This document shows positions 18,292 through 27,303 of a stretch of DNA of 64,000 nucleotides, piece by piece (positions within the stretch are counted from its first letter, which is position 1; each line of letters begins with the position of its first letter). A model generated the notes under the pieces. It saw nothing but the letters and a program-made list of their open reading frames with translations. It was not told the DNA's origin and made no database searches. Source of the stretch: Hymenobacter cheonanensis (lineage in GTDB: Bacteria; Bacteroidota; Bacteroidia; Cytophagales; Hymenobacteraceae); NCBI RefSeq assembly GCF_030581075.1, contig NZ_JAUQSW010000014.1, positions 57,607 through 121,606 of the forward strand, given 5' to 3'. The translations under genes were made by a program, and so were the position numbers.

Positions 18292-20634
18292 CTACTCATC
18301 CACCACCGTGGCGGCGATATCAGCTTCCTGCTCCACTTCCGCTTCCATCAGGGCTTCGCCCTGGCCGAAATCGTCGGCTCCATCCTCTACTTCGGGCAGC
18401 ACCGACGCAGCTTCGGCGGCCTCCGCCTCGGCGGCGGCCAGTTGGCGGCGCTTGGCGGTTTGGTCGTGCAGCAGGGCTAGCAGGCCTTCGGGCGTGGCCT
18501 GGGCTAGCTGCGCCTCGTCGGGGCGGCGGTAGAAATCGCGGTGAATATTGAGGGCCGGCTCGCCGGGCGCCGGGCGCTGGCAGATGTAGGCGCCATCCTC
18601 GCGCATGAGGTAGCTGTTTTGGGTATCAAGCAGGTTGAGCTGCAGGATGTGAATGGCCTCGCGGCGCAGCTGCGGGTTGGCAATGAGAAACAGTGCCTCG
18701 ATGCGGCGGTCGAAGGAGCGCACCATGGCATCGGCCGAGCCGGCGTAGAGGCGCGCCTCGCCGTTGTGGTGGAAGTAAAACAGACGGGCGTGCTCCAGGT
18801 ATTCGCCCACAATGCTCTTTACCTCAATATTTTCGCTCAGGCCCACGCGGCCCGGCCGCAGGCAGCAGATGCCCCGCACAATGAAGCGAATGGGCACGCC
18901 GGCCTTGCTGGCCTTGTAAAACTCGTCAATCAGCTCGCGGTCTTCCAGCGAGTTCATCTTCATCACGATGCCACTGGCTAGCCCCTTTTTAGCATTCTTA
19001 GCCTCCTCGCGAATGAGGTGGATGAGCTGCTGGCGCATGTCGCGCGGGGCCGTGATGAGGTACTCGTAGTCGTCGGGCTGCGAGTGGCCGGTGATTACGT
19101 TGAAGAACTCCGACACGTCGTGGCCATACGTATCGTTAGTCGTCAGCATGCTCAGGTCGGTGTAGAGGCGCGAGGTTTGCTCGTTGTAGTTGCCCGAGCC
19201 GATATGCACGTAGCGCGTCACCTTTTCACCTTCCTTGCGGATAATCATCAGCATCTTGGTGTGGGTCTTGTACTTACCCACGCCGTAGATGACGAAGCAG
19301 CCGGCCTTTTCGAGCCGGGCGCCCTCCCGAATATTGCGCTCCTCATCGAAGCGCGCCTTCACCTCAAACAGCACCGATACGTGCTTGCCATTCTCGGCGG
19401 CCTTGAGCAAGGCGGCGGTCACGCGCGAATCTTCGGCCAGGCGGTAAATCGTCTGCTTGATGCCCAGCACCTGCGGGTCTTCGGCGGCGCGCTCCAGCAG
19501 GCGCACCACCGTTTCAATTGAATTATAGGGGTGGTGCAGCAGCACATCGTGGTGCTTGAGGTACTCAAACATGTTGTCCTCGGCACCTTCGGGCAGGCTT
19601 AGCGGCAGCACCGGCGCGGGCAGCTTAGCGCCCTTGCCCTTGAAGCTGGGATAGCGCAAAATCTGGTTTAACCCCTTCATATCCAGCAAGACCGGAATAA
19701 CGAAAATGTTGCCGTTGTCGATGTTCCAGCGCTCGCGCAGGATGTTCATGAGGTAGGGCGAGGCGTCGGGCTCGACCTCCACGCGCACCACCCGGCCGCG
19801 CTTGCGCGTTTTGAGGCCGGTTTGGATTTCCTTGATAAAGTTGCTGTCGATGTCCTCCGATTCTTCCAGCGTAAAATCGCCGTTGCGGGTGATGCGCAGC
19901 AGGTCGGCCGACACGATTTCGACGTTGCGGAACAGCTTGGGCAGGTTGGCCCGCACAATTTCCTCGATGGGCACGAACACCACCCGGTCCTTGCGCGTGA
20001 TTTCAAAGAAGCGCGTCAGGTTTTGTGGAATCTGCACGAACGTGAGGCGCTCCTGGCCCTTTTCCACATCGGGCGGCAGCGGGTTGGCCAGGGTTGCGGC
20101 TTCGGGAGCCCCCATTTCGCGCGTCACCACCCCAAACGTCAGCACCTGGTTGATGATAAGCGGGAAGCCGTGGTACGAGTCGTATACCATAGGCGTGAGC
20201 AGCGGAAAAACGGTGTTTTTGAAGTAGCCTTCCACTTTTTTCAGCTCCACTTCTGTCAGCTCCTCTACCCTTCTGATGCTGAATCCCTGCTTCTCAAACT
20301 GCGGCTTTAGCTCGTTTAAGTACGTGAGCGACTGGTCGTTGACAAAGCGATGGGCGAAATCGAGCAGCTTGCGCCGGAACGGCAGCTCGCGCAGCCCCGA
20401 GTAGTCGACGCGCTCCTTGCCGTAGTCGAGGTAATTATAGAGCGAGCCGACGCGAATCATGAAAAACTCGTCGAGGTTCGAGCTGGTGATGCTCAAAAAG
20501 CGCAGCTTGTCAAAGAGCGAGCGGCTAGGGTCCTTGGCTTGGTCGAGCACCCGGTAGTTGAAGCGCAGCCAGCTCAAATCGCGGCTGATATACTTGCTTT
20601 TGCGGATAAGGTCGGCCGATTTGAAGAGTTTCAT
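18292..20634 (-). CDS. ppk1: Polyphosphate kinase 1
   Basis: Membrane-associated enzyme that makes long-chain polyphosphate from ATP, 780 residues, close to the family norm with a somewhat longer acidic/Ala-rich tail. The N-domain begins YISRDLSWLRFNYRVL. The catalytic core has VKARFDEERNIREGARLE, the active-site histidine in KTHTKMLMI and VHIGSGNYNEQTSRLYTD, and the second phospholipase-D-like half contains RFIVRGICCLRPG and FYFHHNGEARLYAGSADAM. It is convergent with the Ppx/GppA gene. Start ATG at 20634 fits the usual N-terminus. Confidence 0.95.
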   Translation of the reverse strand: MKLFKSADLIRKSKYISRDLSWLRFNYRVLDQAKDPSRSLFDKLRFLSITSSNLDEFFMIRVGSLYNYLDYGKERVDYSGLRELPFRRKLLDFAHRFVNDQSLTYLNELKPQFEKQGFSIRRVEELTEVELKKVEGYFKNTVFPLLTPMVYDSYHGFPLIINQVLTFGVVTREMGAPEAATLANPLPPDVEKGQERLTFVQIPQNLTRFFEITRKDRVVFVPIEEIVRANLPKLFRNVEIVSADLLRITRNGDFTLEESEDIDSNFIKEIQTGLKTRKRGRVVRVEVEPDASPYLMNILRERWNIDNGNIFVIPVLLDMKGLNQILRYPSFKGKGAKLPAPVLPLSLPEGAEDNMFEYLKHHDVLLHHPYNSIETVVRLLERAAEDPQVLGIKQTIYRLAEDSRVTAALLKAAENGKHVSVLFEVKARFDEERNIREGARLEKAGCFVIYGVGKYKTHTKMLMIIRKEGEKVTRYVHIGSGNYNEQTSRLYTDLSMLTTNDTYGHDVSEFFNVITGHSQPDDYEYLITAPRDMRQQLIHLIREEAKNAKKGLASGIVMKMNSLEDRELIDEFYKASKAGVPIRFIVRGICCLRPGRVGLSENIEVKSIVGEYLEHARLFYFHHNGEARLYAGSADAMVRSFDRRIEALFLIANPQLRREAIHILQLNLLDTQNSYLMREDGAYICQRPAPGEPALNIHRDFYRRPDEAQLAQATPEGLLALLHDQTAKRRQLAAAEAEAAEAASVLPEVEDGADDFGQGEALMEAEVEQEADIAATVVDE

Positions 20635-20826
20635 AAAAAACGTAGATTTTGCAGCTAGGGCAGATTACGAAGATTCTGCCAGCGCAGGCGCAGCTTTCGA
20701 CAAAATAACGGCCCGGCAGGCGTTGGGCGGGTGCGGGCCGCAAAAGAATAATCTAGGCCAGCCCGAAAACGACGTGGTTTGGCGCGGTGACCTGACACCT
20801 TTGGGCTGTCGTCAGTTCATTGTCCG

Positions 20827-21405
20827 ATGCCCGCTGCAACCACACCGCCCGCCCCGCCTACGCCAGCCGCCCCGCTAGCCACTTGGGAAACTACCGCAAC
20901 CCCGACCCAGCTGACCGCACAAGCCCCGCACCAAGAAGCCCTGCTGGCCTGGCTTACTGACCTGCACCACTTGCTAGCCAGCACCCCTGCGCTGCCCGGT
21001 AGTATTGCTATGGACGACGTATCCACGGTACTATGCGGAGCCGGGGCCATGCGGGCAGCAAAGACAGAAACAACCGGCCCTGCTCGCACCGCCGAGGCTC
21101 TGCGACAACTACTATCGGCTCTGCCATCAGATGCCGATGAGCAGCCGGCCCGGCGGGCGCTGCTTTTCATCGTGTCTAGTACTGCCGCCCCGCTGGAAAT
21201 GGACGAGCTAAGCGAAATCACAGAAACCATTCACACCGTGCTGTTGCGCGACGAGGGCGAAATGGTTTTCGGCCACAGCGAGCAAGCAATGGTAGCGGCC
21301 GGGGCCATGCAGGTGTGGCTGCTGCTGGCCCTACCAGGCCTGATACCGGAGTTCAGTTTTACAACTTTCTTTAGGCTCCCTAGCCTTATCCCATGCGCCA
21401 ACTAA
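20827..21405 (+). CDS. Protein resembling an isolated FtsZ/tubulin C-terminal domain
   Basis: A 192-residue ORF. After a Pro/Ala/Thr-rich start, the middle (about residues 60-155) follows the order seen in FtsZ C-terminal domains: DDVSTVLCGAGAM, then TGPARTAEALRQLLSAL, RALLFIVSSTAAPLEMDELS and EITETIHTVLLR..GEMVFGH. The GTP-binding N-domain of FtsZ is absent. The C-terminus runs into the start of the decayed sigma-70 fragment and may not be native, so this could itself be a gene remnant. The domain resemblance is my pattern reading; function unknown. Confidence 0.45.
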   Translation: MPAATTPPAPPTPAAPLATWETTATPTQLTAQAPHQEALLAWLTDLHHLLASTPALPGSIAMDDVSTVLCGAGAMRAAKTETTGPARTAEALRQLLSALPSDADEQPARRALLFIVSSTAAPLEMDELSEITETIHTVLLRDEGEMVFGHSEQAMVAAGAMQVWLLLALPGLIPEFSFTTFFRLPSLIPCAN

Positions 21406-21720
21406 AAATATCCAAGCAGCCCACCAACCCCACTTGGGAAACTGACCGTGCCCAGGCTATTCCTTTTTTGCAGAGCCTGGCCGCTACCCAGCCGCTGGGG
21501 CTGGCTGCGGAAGCTGAGGAAAAGCTGCTGCGGTTTATTGTGGCAGTGGCTACGCAATATCGGGGGCGCGGGTGGCGTGGGAGGAGTTATTGCGGGCTGG
21601 GTATACAGGGGCATCTGGGTGTGTAGAAAACGGCCACGAACCGCTCAGATGGATATAGTGGTGGGTGCGCGGGAGCGTGATTGCTATAAGCGTCTTAGGA
21701 AACGGTGATTAAGTAGATTC
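21393..21720 (+). pseudogene. Decayed primary-sigma-factor (RpoD-like) N-terminal fragment
   Basis: The first residues MRQLKISKQPTNP closely follow the characteristic MRQLKISKQITN start of Bacteroidota primary sigma factors. LLRFIVAVATQYRGRG corresponds to region 2.1 (LRFVVSVAKQYQNQG), IQGHLGV to INEGNLGL, and, in a shifted frame near 21658-21675, WWVRGSV to the region 2.4 WWIRQSI. A stop at 21624-21626, a missing segment and frameshifts break it, and regions 3 and 4 are absent. It overlaps the end of the preceding ORF by 13 bases. Confidence 0.6.
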
Positions 21721-21771
21721 TAGAAGTAGCTTGCGCTGCATTTTTATTCCAACCAACAACCAAAAAACAAC

Positions 21772-22788
21772 ATGGGAAAAGAGATAAGTTTGTTTTCCGG
21801 GTATGACCAACCCGAAAACCGCACTACTAATTACTGCTTGCTTCTATTACGAATGCTATATCAGGAAAATCCAAAATTATTATCCTCTGCCTTATCATCA
21901 CTTGTTGGTGACAGCTCGGGAATACAAATTGGAGTAGATTTTCGTCAGCAGGTTGGTCGCAATGGCAGTATAATTGACGGCCTTATAACACAGCCTTCTT
22001 TTGCTGTTTATATTGAAACAAAGCGCTGGGATTGGTTTTATGACGAACAGTTGGAAACTTATCTTTCCGAATTAGATAAGGAAACAGCAAATGTTAAAGT
22101 ATTGCTGGCGCTTTCAAACTTTGAAAACAAGTCAGAACGGGATTTTGATAATATTGAAGAAACTATTCGTACTACTTACCAAGGACGCATTTTATTTGCT
22201 GCGGTCACTTTTGAAGATTTTGTAACGGCTGTTCAGCAACCGAATATTTCTCCTGCGCTAGCAGAAGCAGTTGAAGATTTTAAAGGTTACTTAAATGGAG
22301 CCAGCTTGTTACCAAACTGGAGAAATTGGTTAGATGTGTGTAATTGCGGTGCTTTTCACTCTCAACTTGTTAGTGAAAATGTATACATATGCCCCGCCTC
22401 TGGCGGCGCTTATAAGCATGACCGTTGCCAGTATTTAGGTATGTATTGGTGGAAATCAGTAAGACAGGTAGCCGAAATCTGGGGCGTTGTTGATATTGCT
22501 GAAGGGGAAAACGGCGAAGCAAAATTATTATGGAACAATACCAATCGCCCCAATCAAGAATTACTAGATATTGCTAGAACAAAACGAATTGCACTGTATC
22601 CAGATGAGGATTGGGCTACAAGAGTATTTGTTTTAGGACCTTTAGTGGAAACTAATTTTGAAAAAGATAGTCATGGTGGTATGCTTGGCAGTAAGCGGTA
22701 TTTTGGAGTACATGATTTAGACCCGATAAACACAGCCGACTTAGCTGAAAAGCTTCGCGCTTATAGTTGGTCCGACCTAGAAGAATAA
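21772..22788 (+). CDS. AT-rich gene, PD-(D/E)XK nuclease-like N-terminus
   Basis: A 338-residue protein visibly poorer in GC than its neighbours, suggesting recent transfer. The N-terminal half has the order expected of the PD-(D/E)XK fold: VDFRQQVG, IIDGLITQ (Asp) and, after a hydrophobic strand, VYIETKRWDW (E-x-K). The C-terminal half contains CNCGAF and ICPASGGAYKHDRCQY, a possible metal or structural Cys/His cluster, and ends with an unrecognised domain. The next gene, 10 bp downstream on the same strand, is a WYL-domain regulator, a pairing common in phage-defence loci. A restriction or defence nuclease is inferred; no named family is claimed. Confidence 0.6.
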   Translation: MGKEISLFSGYDQPENRTTNYCLLLLRMLYQENPKLLSSALSSLVGDSSGIQIGVDFRQQVGRNGSIIDGLITQPSFAVYIETKRWDWFYDEQLETYLSELDKETANVKVLLALSNFENKSERDFDNIEETIRTTYQGRILFAAVTFEDFVTAVQQPNISPALAEAVEDFKGYLNGASLLPNWRNWLDVCNCGAFHSQLVSENVYICPASGGAYKHDRCQYLGMYWWKSVRQVAEIWGVVDIAEGENGEAKLLWNNTNRPNQELLDIARTKRIALYPDEDWATRVFVLGPLVETNFEKDSHGGMLGSKRYFGVHDLDPINTADLAEKLRAYSWSDLEE

Positions 22789-22798
22789 GCTCTCTCCA

Positions 22799-23704
22799 AT
22801 GCCCGCCCGTGCTCACCTTCTCCGCCAGCTTCACCTGGTGCGCCGGCTACAGGCGATGCGCGGGCGGGCATTGCCTTTTGCTGAAATTCAGCGCTACCTG
22901 CTACAAGAAACCAGTGTCGGTGACTTCGACGCTGGGTATAGCCAGCGCACGTTGCAGCGCGATATCGGGGAGATAACCGAGCTGTTCGGTATCACCATCA
23001 AGTCGCGCAAAGCGGCGGGCTACTACATCGCCGAAACCGAGGCGCTGCTGCCCGAGCACGCGCGCCTGCTAGAAGCATTCGAGTTGCAGGATTTTTTTCG
23101 GTTACCGGCGGCGCTGGCCCCGTTTGTGCAGTCCGAAACCCGGCGGGCGCAGGGCCTCGAACACCTGCGGCCGCTGCTGCGGGCGGCGCAAGCGGGCTGC
23201 CTGGTCGAGTTTCAGTACCAGAAGTTTTGGGAAGATGCGGCAGTAGCGCGCACAGCAGGGCCACTGCTACTCAAGGAATTTCGGGGGCGTTGGTACGTGC
23301 TGGCCGCGATGGCGGGCAGCGGCTGGCTAGCCTGCTTCGGCCTCGACCGCATCAGTGACTTGCGCGTGACAAAGCAGAAATTCGCGCCGCCCGCTGATTT
23401 CGACGCGGCCACATATTACGAAAATGCCTTCGGCATCATCCGGCCCGATGCAGCGGAAGAAGCGCCGCAGGAAATTATTCTACGCTTCTCGCCGCAGCAG
23501 GGGCGCTACGCGCTGGCCTACCCGCTGCACGCCTCGCAGCGCGTGCTGGTGCACAATGAAGCTGAAATCCGGCTGACCCTCACCGTATTCGACACGCACG
23601 ATTTGCGCATGGAGCTGCTCAGCTACGGGCCGGCGGTAGAGGTACTAGCCCCGGCCGGGCTGCGCAGGTGGCTGCGGGCGCAGCACACCGAGGCCGGCAA
23701 CTGA
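22799..23704 (+). CDS. WYL-domain transcriptional regulator
   Basis: A 301-residue regulator. The N-terminal winged helix (about 1-75, with GYSQRTLQRDIGEITELFGI) is typical of HTH_11/PafC-type proteins. The WYL domain lies around residues 125-200 (VEFQYQKFW, KEFRGRWYVLAAM, CFGLDRISDLRVT), followed by the WCX segment (IILRFSPQQGRYALAYPLHASQ). WYL regulators sense nucleic-acid-type ligands and often control defence islands or DNA damage responses. It starts 10 bp after the PD-(D/E)XK-like gene and is probably co-transcribed, but its GC-rich codon use looks native, unlike its neighbour. Confidence 0.88.
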   Translation: MPARAHLLRQLHLVRRLQAMRGRALPFAEIQRYLLQETSVGDFDAGYSQRTLQRDIGEITELFGITIKSRKAAGYYIAETEALLPEHARLLEAFELQDFFRLPAALAPFVQSETRRAQGLEHLRPLLRAAQAGCLVEFQYQKFWEDAAVARTAGPLLLKEFRGRWYVLAAMAGSGWLACFGLDRISDLRVTKQKFAPPADFDAATYYENAFGIIRPDAAEEAPQEIILRFSPQQGRYALAYPLHASQRVLVHNEAEIRLTLTVFDTHDLRMELLSYGPAVEVLAPAGLRRWLRAQHTEAGN

Positions 23705-23718
23705 ATTAGTAGTCAATA

Positions 23719-24330
23719 CTATACATCCACGAATACAGCGGTCCATTCCGGTGCTAGCTCGGGCAGGGTATGGCTGGGCAGGCAGCTAGCCCCATCAAAC
23801 TCATTGGCTAGCCGGCACTCGCCTTTTTCAGCCAGCACAAGGGCTTGCACAACTTTCTCCTTCGGGAATACCAGCCAGTATTCGCCCATTCCGCTTTCGG
23901 TATAGAGGTCGTACTTAGTGGCCACGTTAAGGCGGGTCGGGCGACACAGTTTCAATAATCCAGTCGGGTGTGCCCGGGCAGCCGCACGCACGCAGCTTGG
24001 CCGGGAGTCGCACACCACGCACAGGTCGGGCTGCACCACGGCACGAATCTGGGCATCGCCGTAGCCGGGGCTCCCCAACAGGCGCACATCAATCAAAAAG
24101 CGCGGCAAATACCTGGCAGGGCTTATGCTTCAGGTATGCGTACAACTCACCACGCAAATTGCTGGAAATGCGCTGCTGAACCAGCGCGGGACCAACCATT
24201 TTACGCACGATTTTGCTGCGAAGCAACTCGACTATTTCGGTGAAGTGCCAGCGCAGGTAGTCGGCATAGGGCTAGCTGCCGTTGGGGTCGAGTTGCGAAA
24301 AGTCGGTAATAATCGGGGGAGCGCCGGGGG
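23719..24330 (-). pseudogene. Uma2-family (DUF820) endonuclease-fold gene, multiply frameshifted
   Basis: On the minus strand the Uma2 pattern can be rebuilt only by switching frames. Around 24325-24110 one frame reads ITDFSQLDPNGS, an in-frame stop, then YADYLRWHFTEIVELL and AYLKHKPCQVFAAFFD. It then shifts to DVRLLGSPGYGDAQIRAVVQ..PDLCVVCDSRP, shifts again to GCPGTPDWIIETVSP, and returns for LNVATKYDLYTESGMGEYWL. At least three frameshifts and one stop show decay. Uma2 proteins have a PD-(D/E)XK-like fold and are abundant in cyanobacteria and Hymenobacter-like genomes; their role is unknown. Confidence 0.8.
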
Positions 24331-24356
24331 CATGTCTCTGAATTACGCAGAGCCAC

Positions 24357-26042
24357 CTATTCGCGCCGGGCGCGCTGCGGCATCGTCAGCAGCAGCAATA
24401 AGAACAGGCTAGCCCCCAAACTATACCACGTGATGACCGGCAGCCCCCGGAAATACGGCATCTCGGGCGGGTAGTGCCCTAGCAAACTCAGGCCCGCAAA
24501 CAGGATGCTGGCCAGCAGCAGCAGGGCCAGAATGGTGCGGCCCACGAGCTGGTCGGCCTTGCGCAGCAGGCTGGTGTAGCCGCTCAGCTCCACCTTCACG
24601 CGCAGGTCGCCCTTGCTGATTTTGCGCATTATCTGGCGCAGGTCGATGGGCAGCGTTTGCAGCAGGGCCAGCAGCTGGGTGCCCGTGTATTCGGCCTCGC
24701 TCAGGATATTTTCGGGCGAATACTGCTCGCGCAGGATTTTGGCCCCGTAGGGCCGCACAAACTCGAAGGTGTTGAAGTTGGGGTGCAGCACCTTGCCAAT
24801 ACCTTCCAAAATAACAAGGGCCCGCAAGATGAGAAATACTGCCCCCGGCACCTGCAACTTATACTGATAGATAATGCCTTGCAGCGAGTCGGCCAGGTCG
24901 CTCATGCTCATGTCCTTGACATCGAGCACGGCAAAGTCTTCGATAAGCAAACTCAAATCGGCCTCGAAGGCGCGCATATCCGGGATGTCGCTGCTCAAGG
25001 ATAGCCGCCGGAAATTGAGGGCCATGCTGCGCGCATCCTGCCGGGCCATGCCGATAAACACGCCCGCAAAGGCGTATTTCTGCTGCTTGGTGAGCTTGCC
25101 CACCATGCCGAAGTCGATAAGCACCAGCGTGCCATCGGGGCGCACCAGCACGTTGCCGGGATGCGGGTCGGCGTGGAAAAACCCGAACTCGAATATCTGG
25201 GTCAGGTAGATATCCATGCCCGTTTCGGCTACCGTTTCGGGGCGCAGGCCCCAGGCCAGCAGCTGCACCTTATCGGTTATTTTACAGCCGTTTACAAACT
25301 CAATGACCAGGATTTTATCGGTACTCAGCTCGCGATAGGGCCGCGGAATGTAGAAGGTCGCGTAGCTCTCATAGAGCTTGCGCATCTGCTCCATGGCCCG
25401 CGCCTCGGAGGTGTAATCCAGCTCTTTGGTCATGCTGCGCTCGAAGGCATCGACCACGTCCTGCGGGTTGGCTAGCCCCTGGTTGCGCAGAAAGGTGCCC
25501 GTAAGGCGCACCAGCTCGTGCAGCAGGCGCAGGTCGCCCTCCACCTTGTCGCGCACGCCGGGGCGCTGAATTTTCACCACCACTTCCTCGCCCGTGTGCA
25601 GGCGCGCGCGGTGCACCTGCCCAATGCTGGCCGAGCCCAGCGGCACGTCGTCGAACTCTACGAACACCTCCCCGAGCGGGCGGCCCAGCTCGGCCTCAAT
25701 AATTTGGCGCGCCTCCTCCGTGGGAAAGGGCGGCACGTTGCTTTGCAGCTTCTCAAACTCGTCGATGAGGGCCTGCGGCAGCAGGTCGGCGCGGTTGCTC
25801 AGGGCCTGGGCCAGCTTGATGAAAGTAGGGCCTAGCTCCTCTATTATCAAGCGAATACGCTCCCAGCGCGTGGTTTCAAACACCGGGCGCTGGTCTTCTT
25901 CGAGCCAGCGCAGGCGGCGGCTCTGGCTCACGAGGCGGCGCAGGGGCGTGGTGGTCACCACGTCCTCAAAGCCGTAGCGCAGCAACACCTCGGCTACCTG
26001 CCGAATCCGCGCCAGATTAGATATCGTATTTTTAAATAGCAC
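24357..26042 (-). CDS. ABC1/AarF/UbiB-family atypical kinase
   Basis: A 561-residue UbiB-like protein. It carries the family hallmarks ELGPTFIKLAQALSNRADL (the KxGQ-type motif region), VFVEFDDVPLGSASIGQVHR (Ala/Gly-rich loop), VVVKIQRPGV (ATP-binding Lys), FHADPHPGNVLV (catalytic loop) and LIDFGMVGKL (metal-binding Asp). Two hydrophobic helices at the C-terminus (about 500-555) anchor it in the membrane. The family supports quinone biosynthesis, probably by lipid extraction. No other quinone gene is adjacent. Confidence 0.93.
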   Translation of the reverse strand: MLFKNTISNLARIRQVAEVLLRYGFEDVVTTTPLRRLVSQSRRLRWLEEDQRPVFETTRWERIRLIIEELGPTFIKLAQALSNRADLLPQALIDEFEKLQSNVPPFPTEEARQIIEAELGRPLGEVFVEFDDVPLGSASIGQVHRARLHTGEEVVVKIQRPGVRDKVEGDLRLLHELVRLTGTFLRNQGLANPQDVVDAFERSMTKELDYTSEARAMEQMRKLYESYATFYIPRPYRELSTDKILVIEFVNGCKITDKVQLLAWGLRPETVAETGMDIYLTQIFEFGFFHADPHPGNVLVRPDGTLVLIDFGMVGKLTKQQKYAFAGVFIGMARQDARSMALNFRRLSLSSDIPDMRAFEADLSLLIEDFAVLDVKDMSMSDLADSLQGIIYQYKLQVPGAVFLILRALVILEGIGKVLHPNFNTFEFVRPYGAKILREQYSPENILSEAEYTGTQLLALLQTLPIDLRQIMRKISKGDLRVKVELSGYTSLLRKADQLVGRTILALLLLASILFAGLSLLGHYPPEMPYFRGLPVITWYSLGASLFLLLLLTMPQRARRE

Positions 26043-26219
26043 GCAATAAGCCGCTTAGTATGAGTAGCCGACCAGCTAGCCCGGAGGTTGCACGAAGTTT
26101 GCGGCACCTGGCACCGCCGGCCGCACTACGCAAAGAAAATCGCCCGCTGCTTGCCAGCATCGTGCTTACCTTTTAGCCAAATCTACGCCCTGCCCGCCAC
26201 CCTCCCACCCGCTCCTTTT

Positions 26220-26762
26220 ATGACCAACCGTTTACACCTCCTGATGGAGCAGCTCGACCTGGCCACCGAGCGAGCCTTGGCCTCGGCCGAAGCGCTGGGG
26301 CCGCGCGCCCACACCCACCCCGTGCCGGGCCAGTGGGCCGCCGCCCAGGTCATTCACCACCTGCTAACGGCCGAAAAAAGTATTGCCGGGGCCTTGCGCC
26401 GCGCCCTGGCCGCCGACCACAGCAAGTGGCAGCTGGTCAGCCTCAAGCATAAGTTGCGCGGGCTGCTGCTGCGCCTGGCCTTGCGCGTGCCGGGCCTGCG
26501 ATTTAAGGTGCCGCCCACGCTGCCGCCCCCACCCGACCCCACTACCCTGCCGCCGCTGCCCGAGCTGCGCGCCGAGTGGGCAGCGGTGCGCCGCGAGCTG
26601 GAGCAGGTGCTGCACGAGTTTCCGGGTACCAAGCTCAACCACACGGTTTTCAAGCACCCGCGTGCCGGCTGGCTCACTATTGGCCAAACGGTGACTTCGG
26701 TGCTTGACCATACGCTGCACCACCAGCAGCAACTCAACCGCATTAGCAAGGTGCTCAAATAA
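26220..26762 (+). CDS. DinB-like (DUF664/YfiT) four-helix protein
   Basis: A 180-residue protein. The N-terminal helix (LLMEQLDLATERALASAEA), the HxxxxxW-containing segment PVPGQWAAAQVIHHLLTAEK and the C-terminal H-rich helix VTSVLDHTLHHQQQLNRI give the metal-binding His set of the DinB/YfiT fold, whose members include thiol-transferases and stress proteins of unknown role. ATG 26220 is preferred; in-frame sequence back to 26088 is unlike the family. Confidence 0.8.
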   Translation: MTNRLHLLMEQLDLATERALASAEALGPRAHTHPVPGQWAAAQVIHHLLTAEKSIAGALRRALAADHSKWQLVSLKHKLRGLLLRLALRVPGLRFKVPPTLPPPPDPTTLPPLPELRAEWAAVRRELEQVLHEFPGTKLNHTVFKHPRAGWLTIGQTVTSVLDHTLHHQQQLNRISKVLK

Positions 26763-26878
26763 AACTAGTTACTTAATAATAACCAACCTACTGACGAAAA
26801 AAGCACCTTGCCTGCGTGCCTTGTGCAACTGTGCGGGTAAGGTGATTCCTTGGTTAGCAGGTTGGCTTTTTTACCTAT

Positions 26879-27286
26879 TTAGCCCTCCACGGCCATTGCC
26901 TGGGCTAGCTCGGCGGGCGGCGCGGTGAGTTTGCGGCGGTCGAGGTCGAGCCAGGCGCCATCGACGGTGACGGTAGCGGCTAGCCGGCCATCGGCTTTAT
27001 AAAGGGTGTGCTCGATGGTCCAGCGCGAGCCGTCGGGTGTGCCGCCCGTTACGCGGCCTTCCACCCGAATGGCCTCGCCGCCGTGGATTTCCTTCAGGTA
27101 CTTGGTTTCTTCGCGGAAGAGAATGGGGCCTAGCCGCAGCTCGGCAAATTTCTTCACGTCGAAGCCCAGGCTGGCCAGCCAGTGCACGCGCTGGTCGGCG
27201 GCAAAGTCGGCGTAGGCCGAGTGGCGCATGTGGCCGTTGGGGTCAAGCTCGGCCCAGCGCACGGTATAATTCTGACTATGAGGCAT
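26879..27286 (-). CDS. Acyl-CoA thioesterase (4HBT, hotdog fold)
   Basis: A 135-residue single-hotdog protein. The motif WAELDPNGHMRHSAYADFAADQRVHW matches the YbgC/FadM-type active-site region (Asp in the first strand, helix after HSAY). The rest follows the hotdog pattern (GPILFREETKYLKEIHGGE, WTIEHTLYKADGRLAAT). It hydrolyses acyl-CoA thioesters, with unknown chain preference. It starts 17 bp after the methyltransferase gene on the same strand, so the two are likely one transcript. Confidence 0.88.
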   Translation of the reverse strand: MPHSQNYTVRWAELDPNGHMRHSAYADFAADQRVHWLASLGFDVKKFAELRLGPILFREETKYLKEIHGGEAIRVEGRVTGGTPDGSRWTIEHTLYKADGRLAATVTVDGAWLDLDRRKLTAPPAELAQAMAVEG

Positions 27287-27303
27287 ATTACAGCGGGTTT
27301 CAA

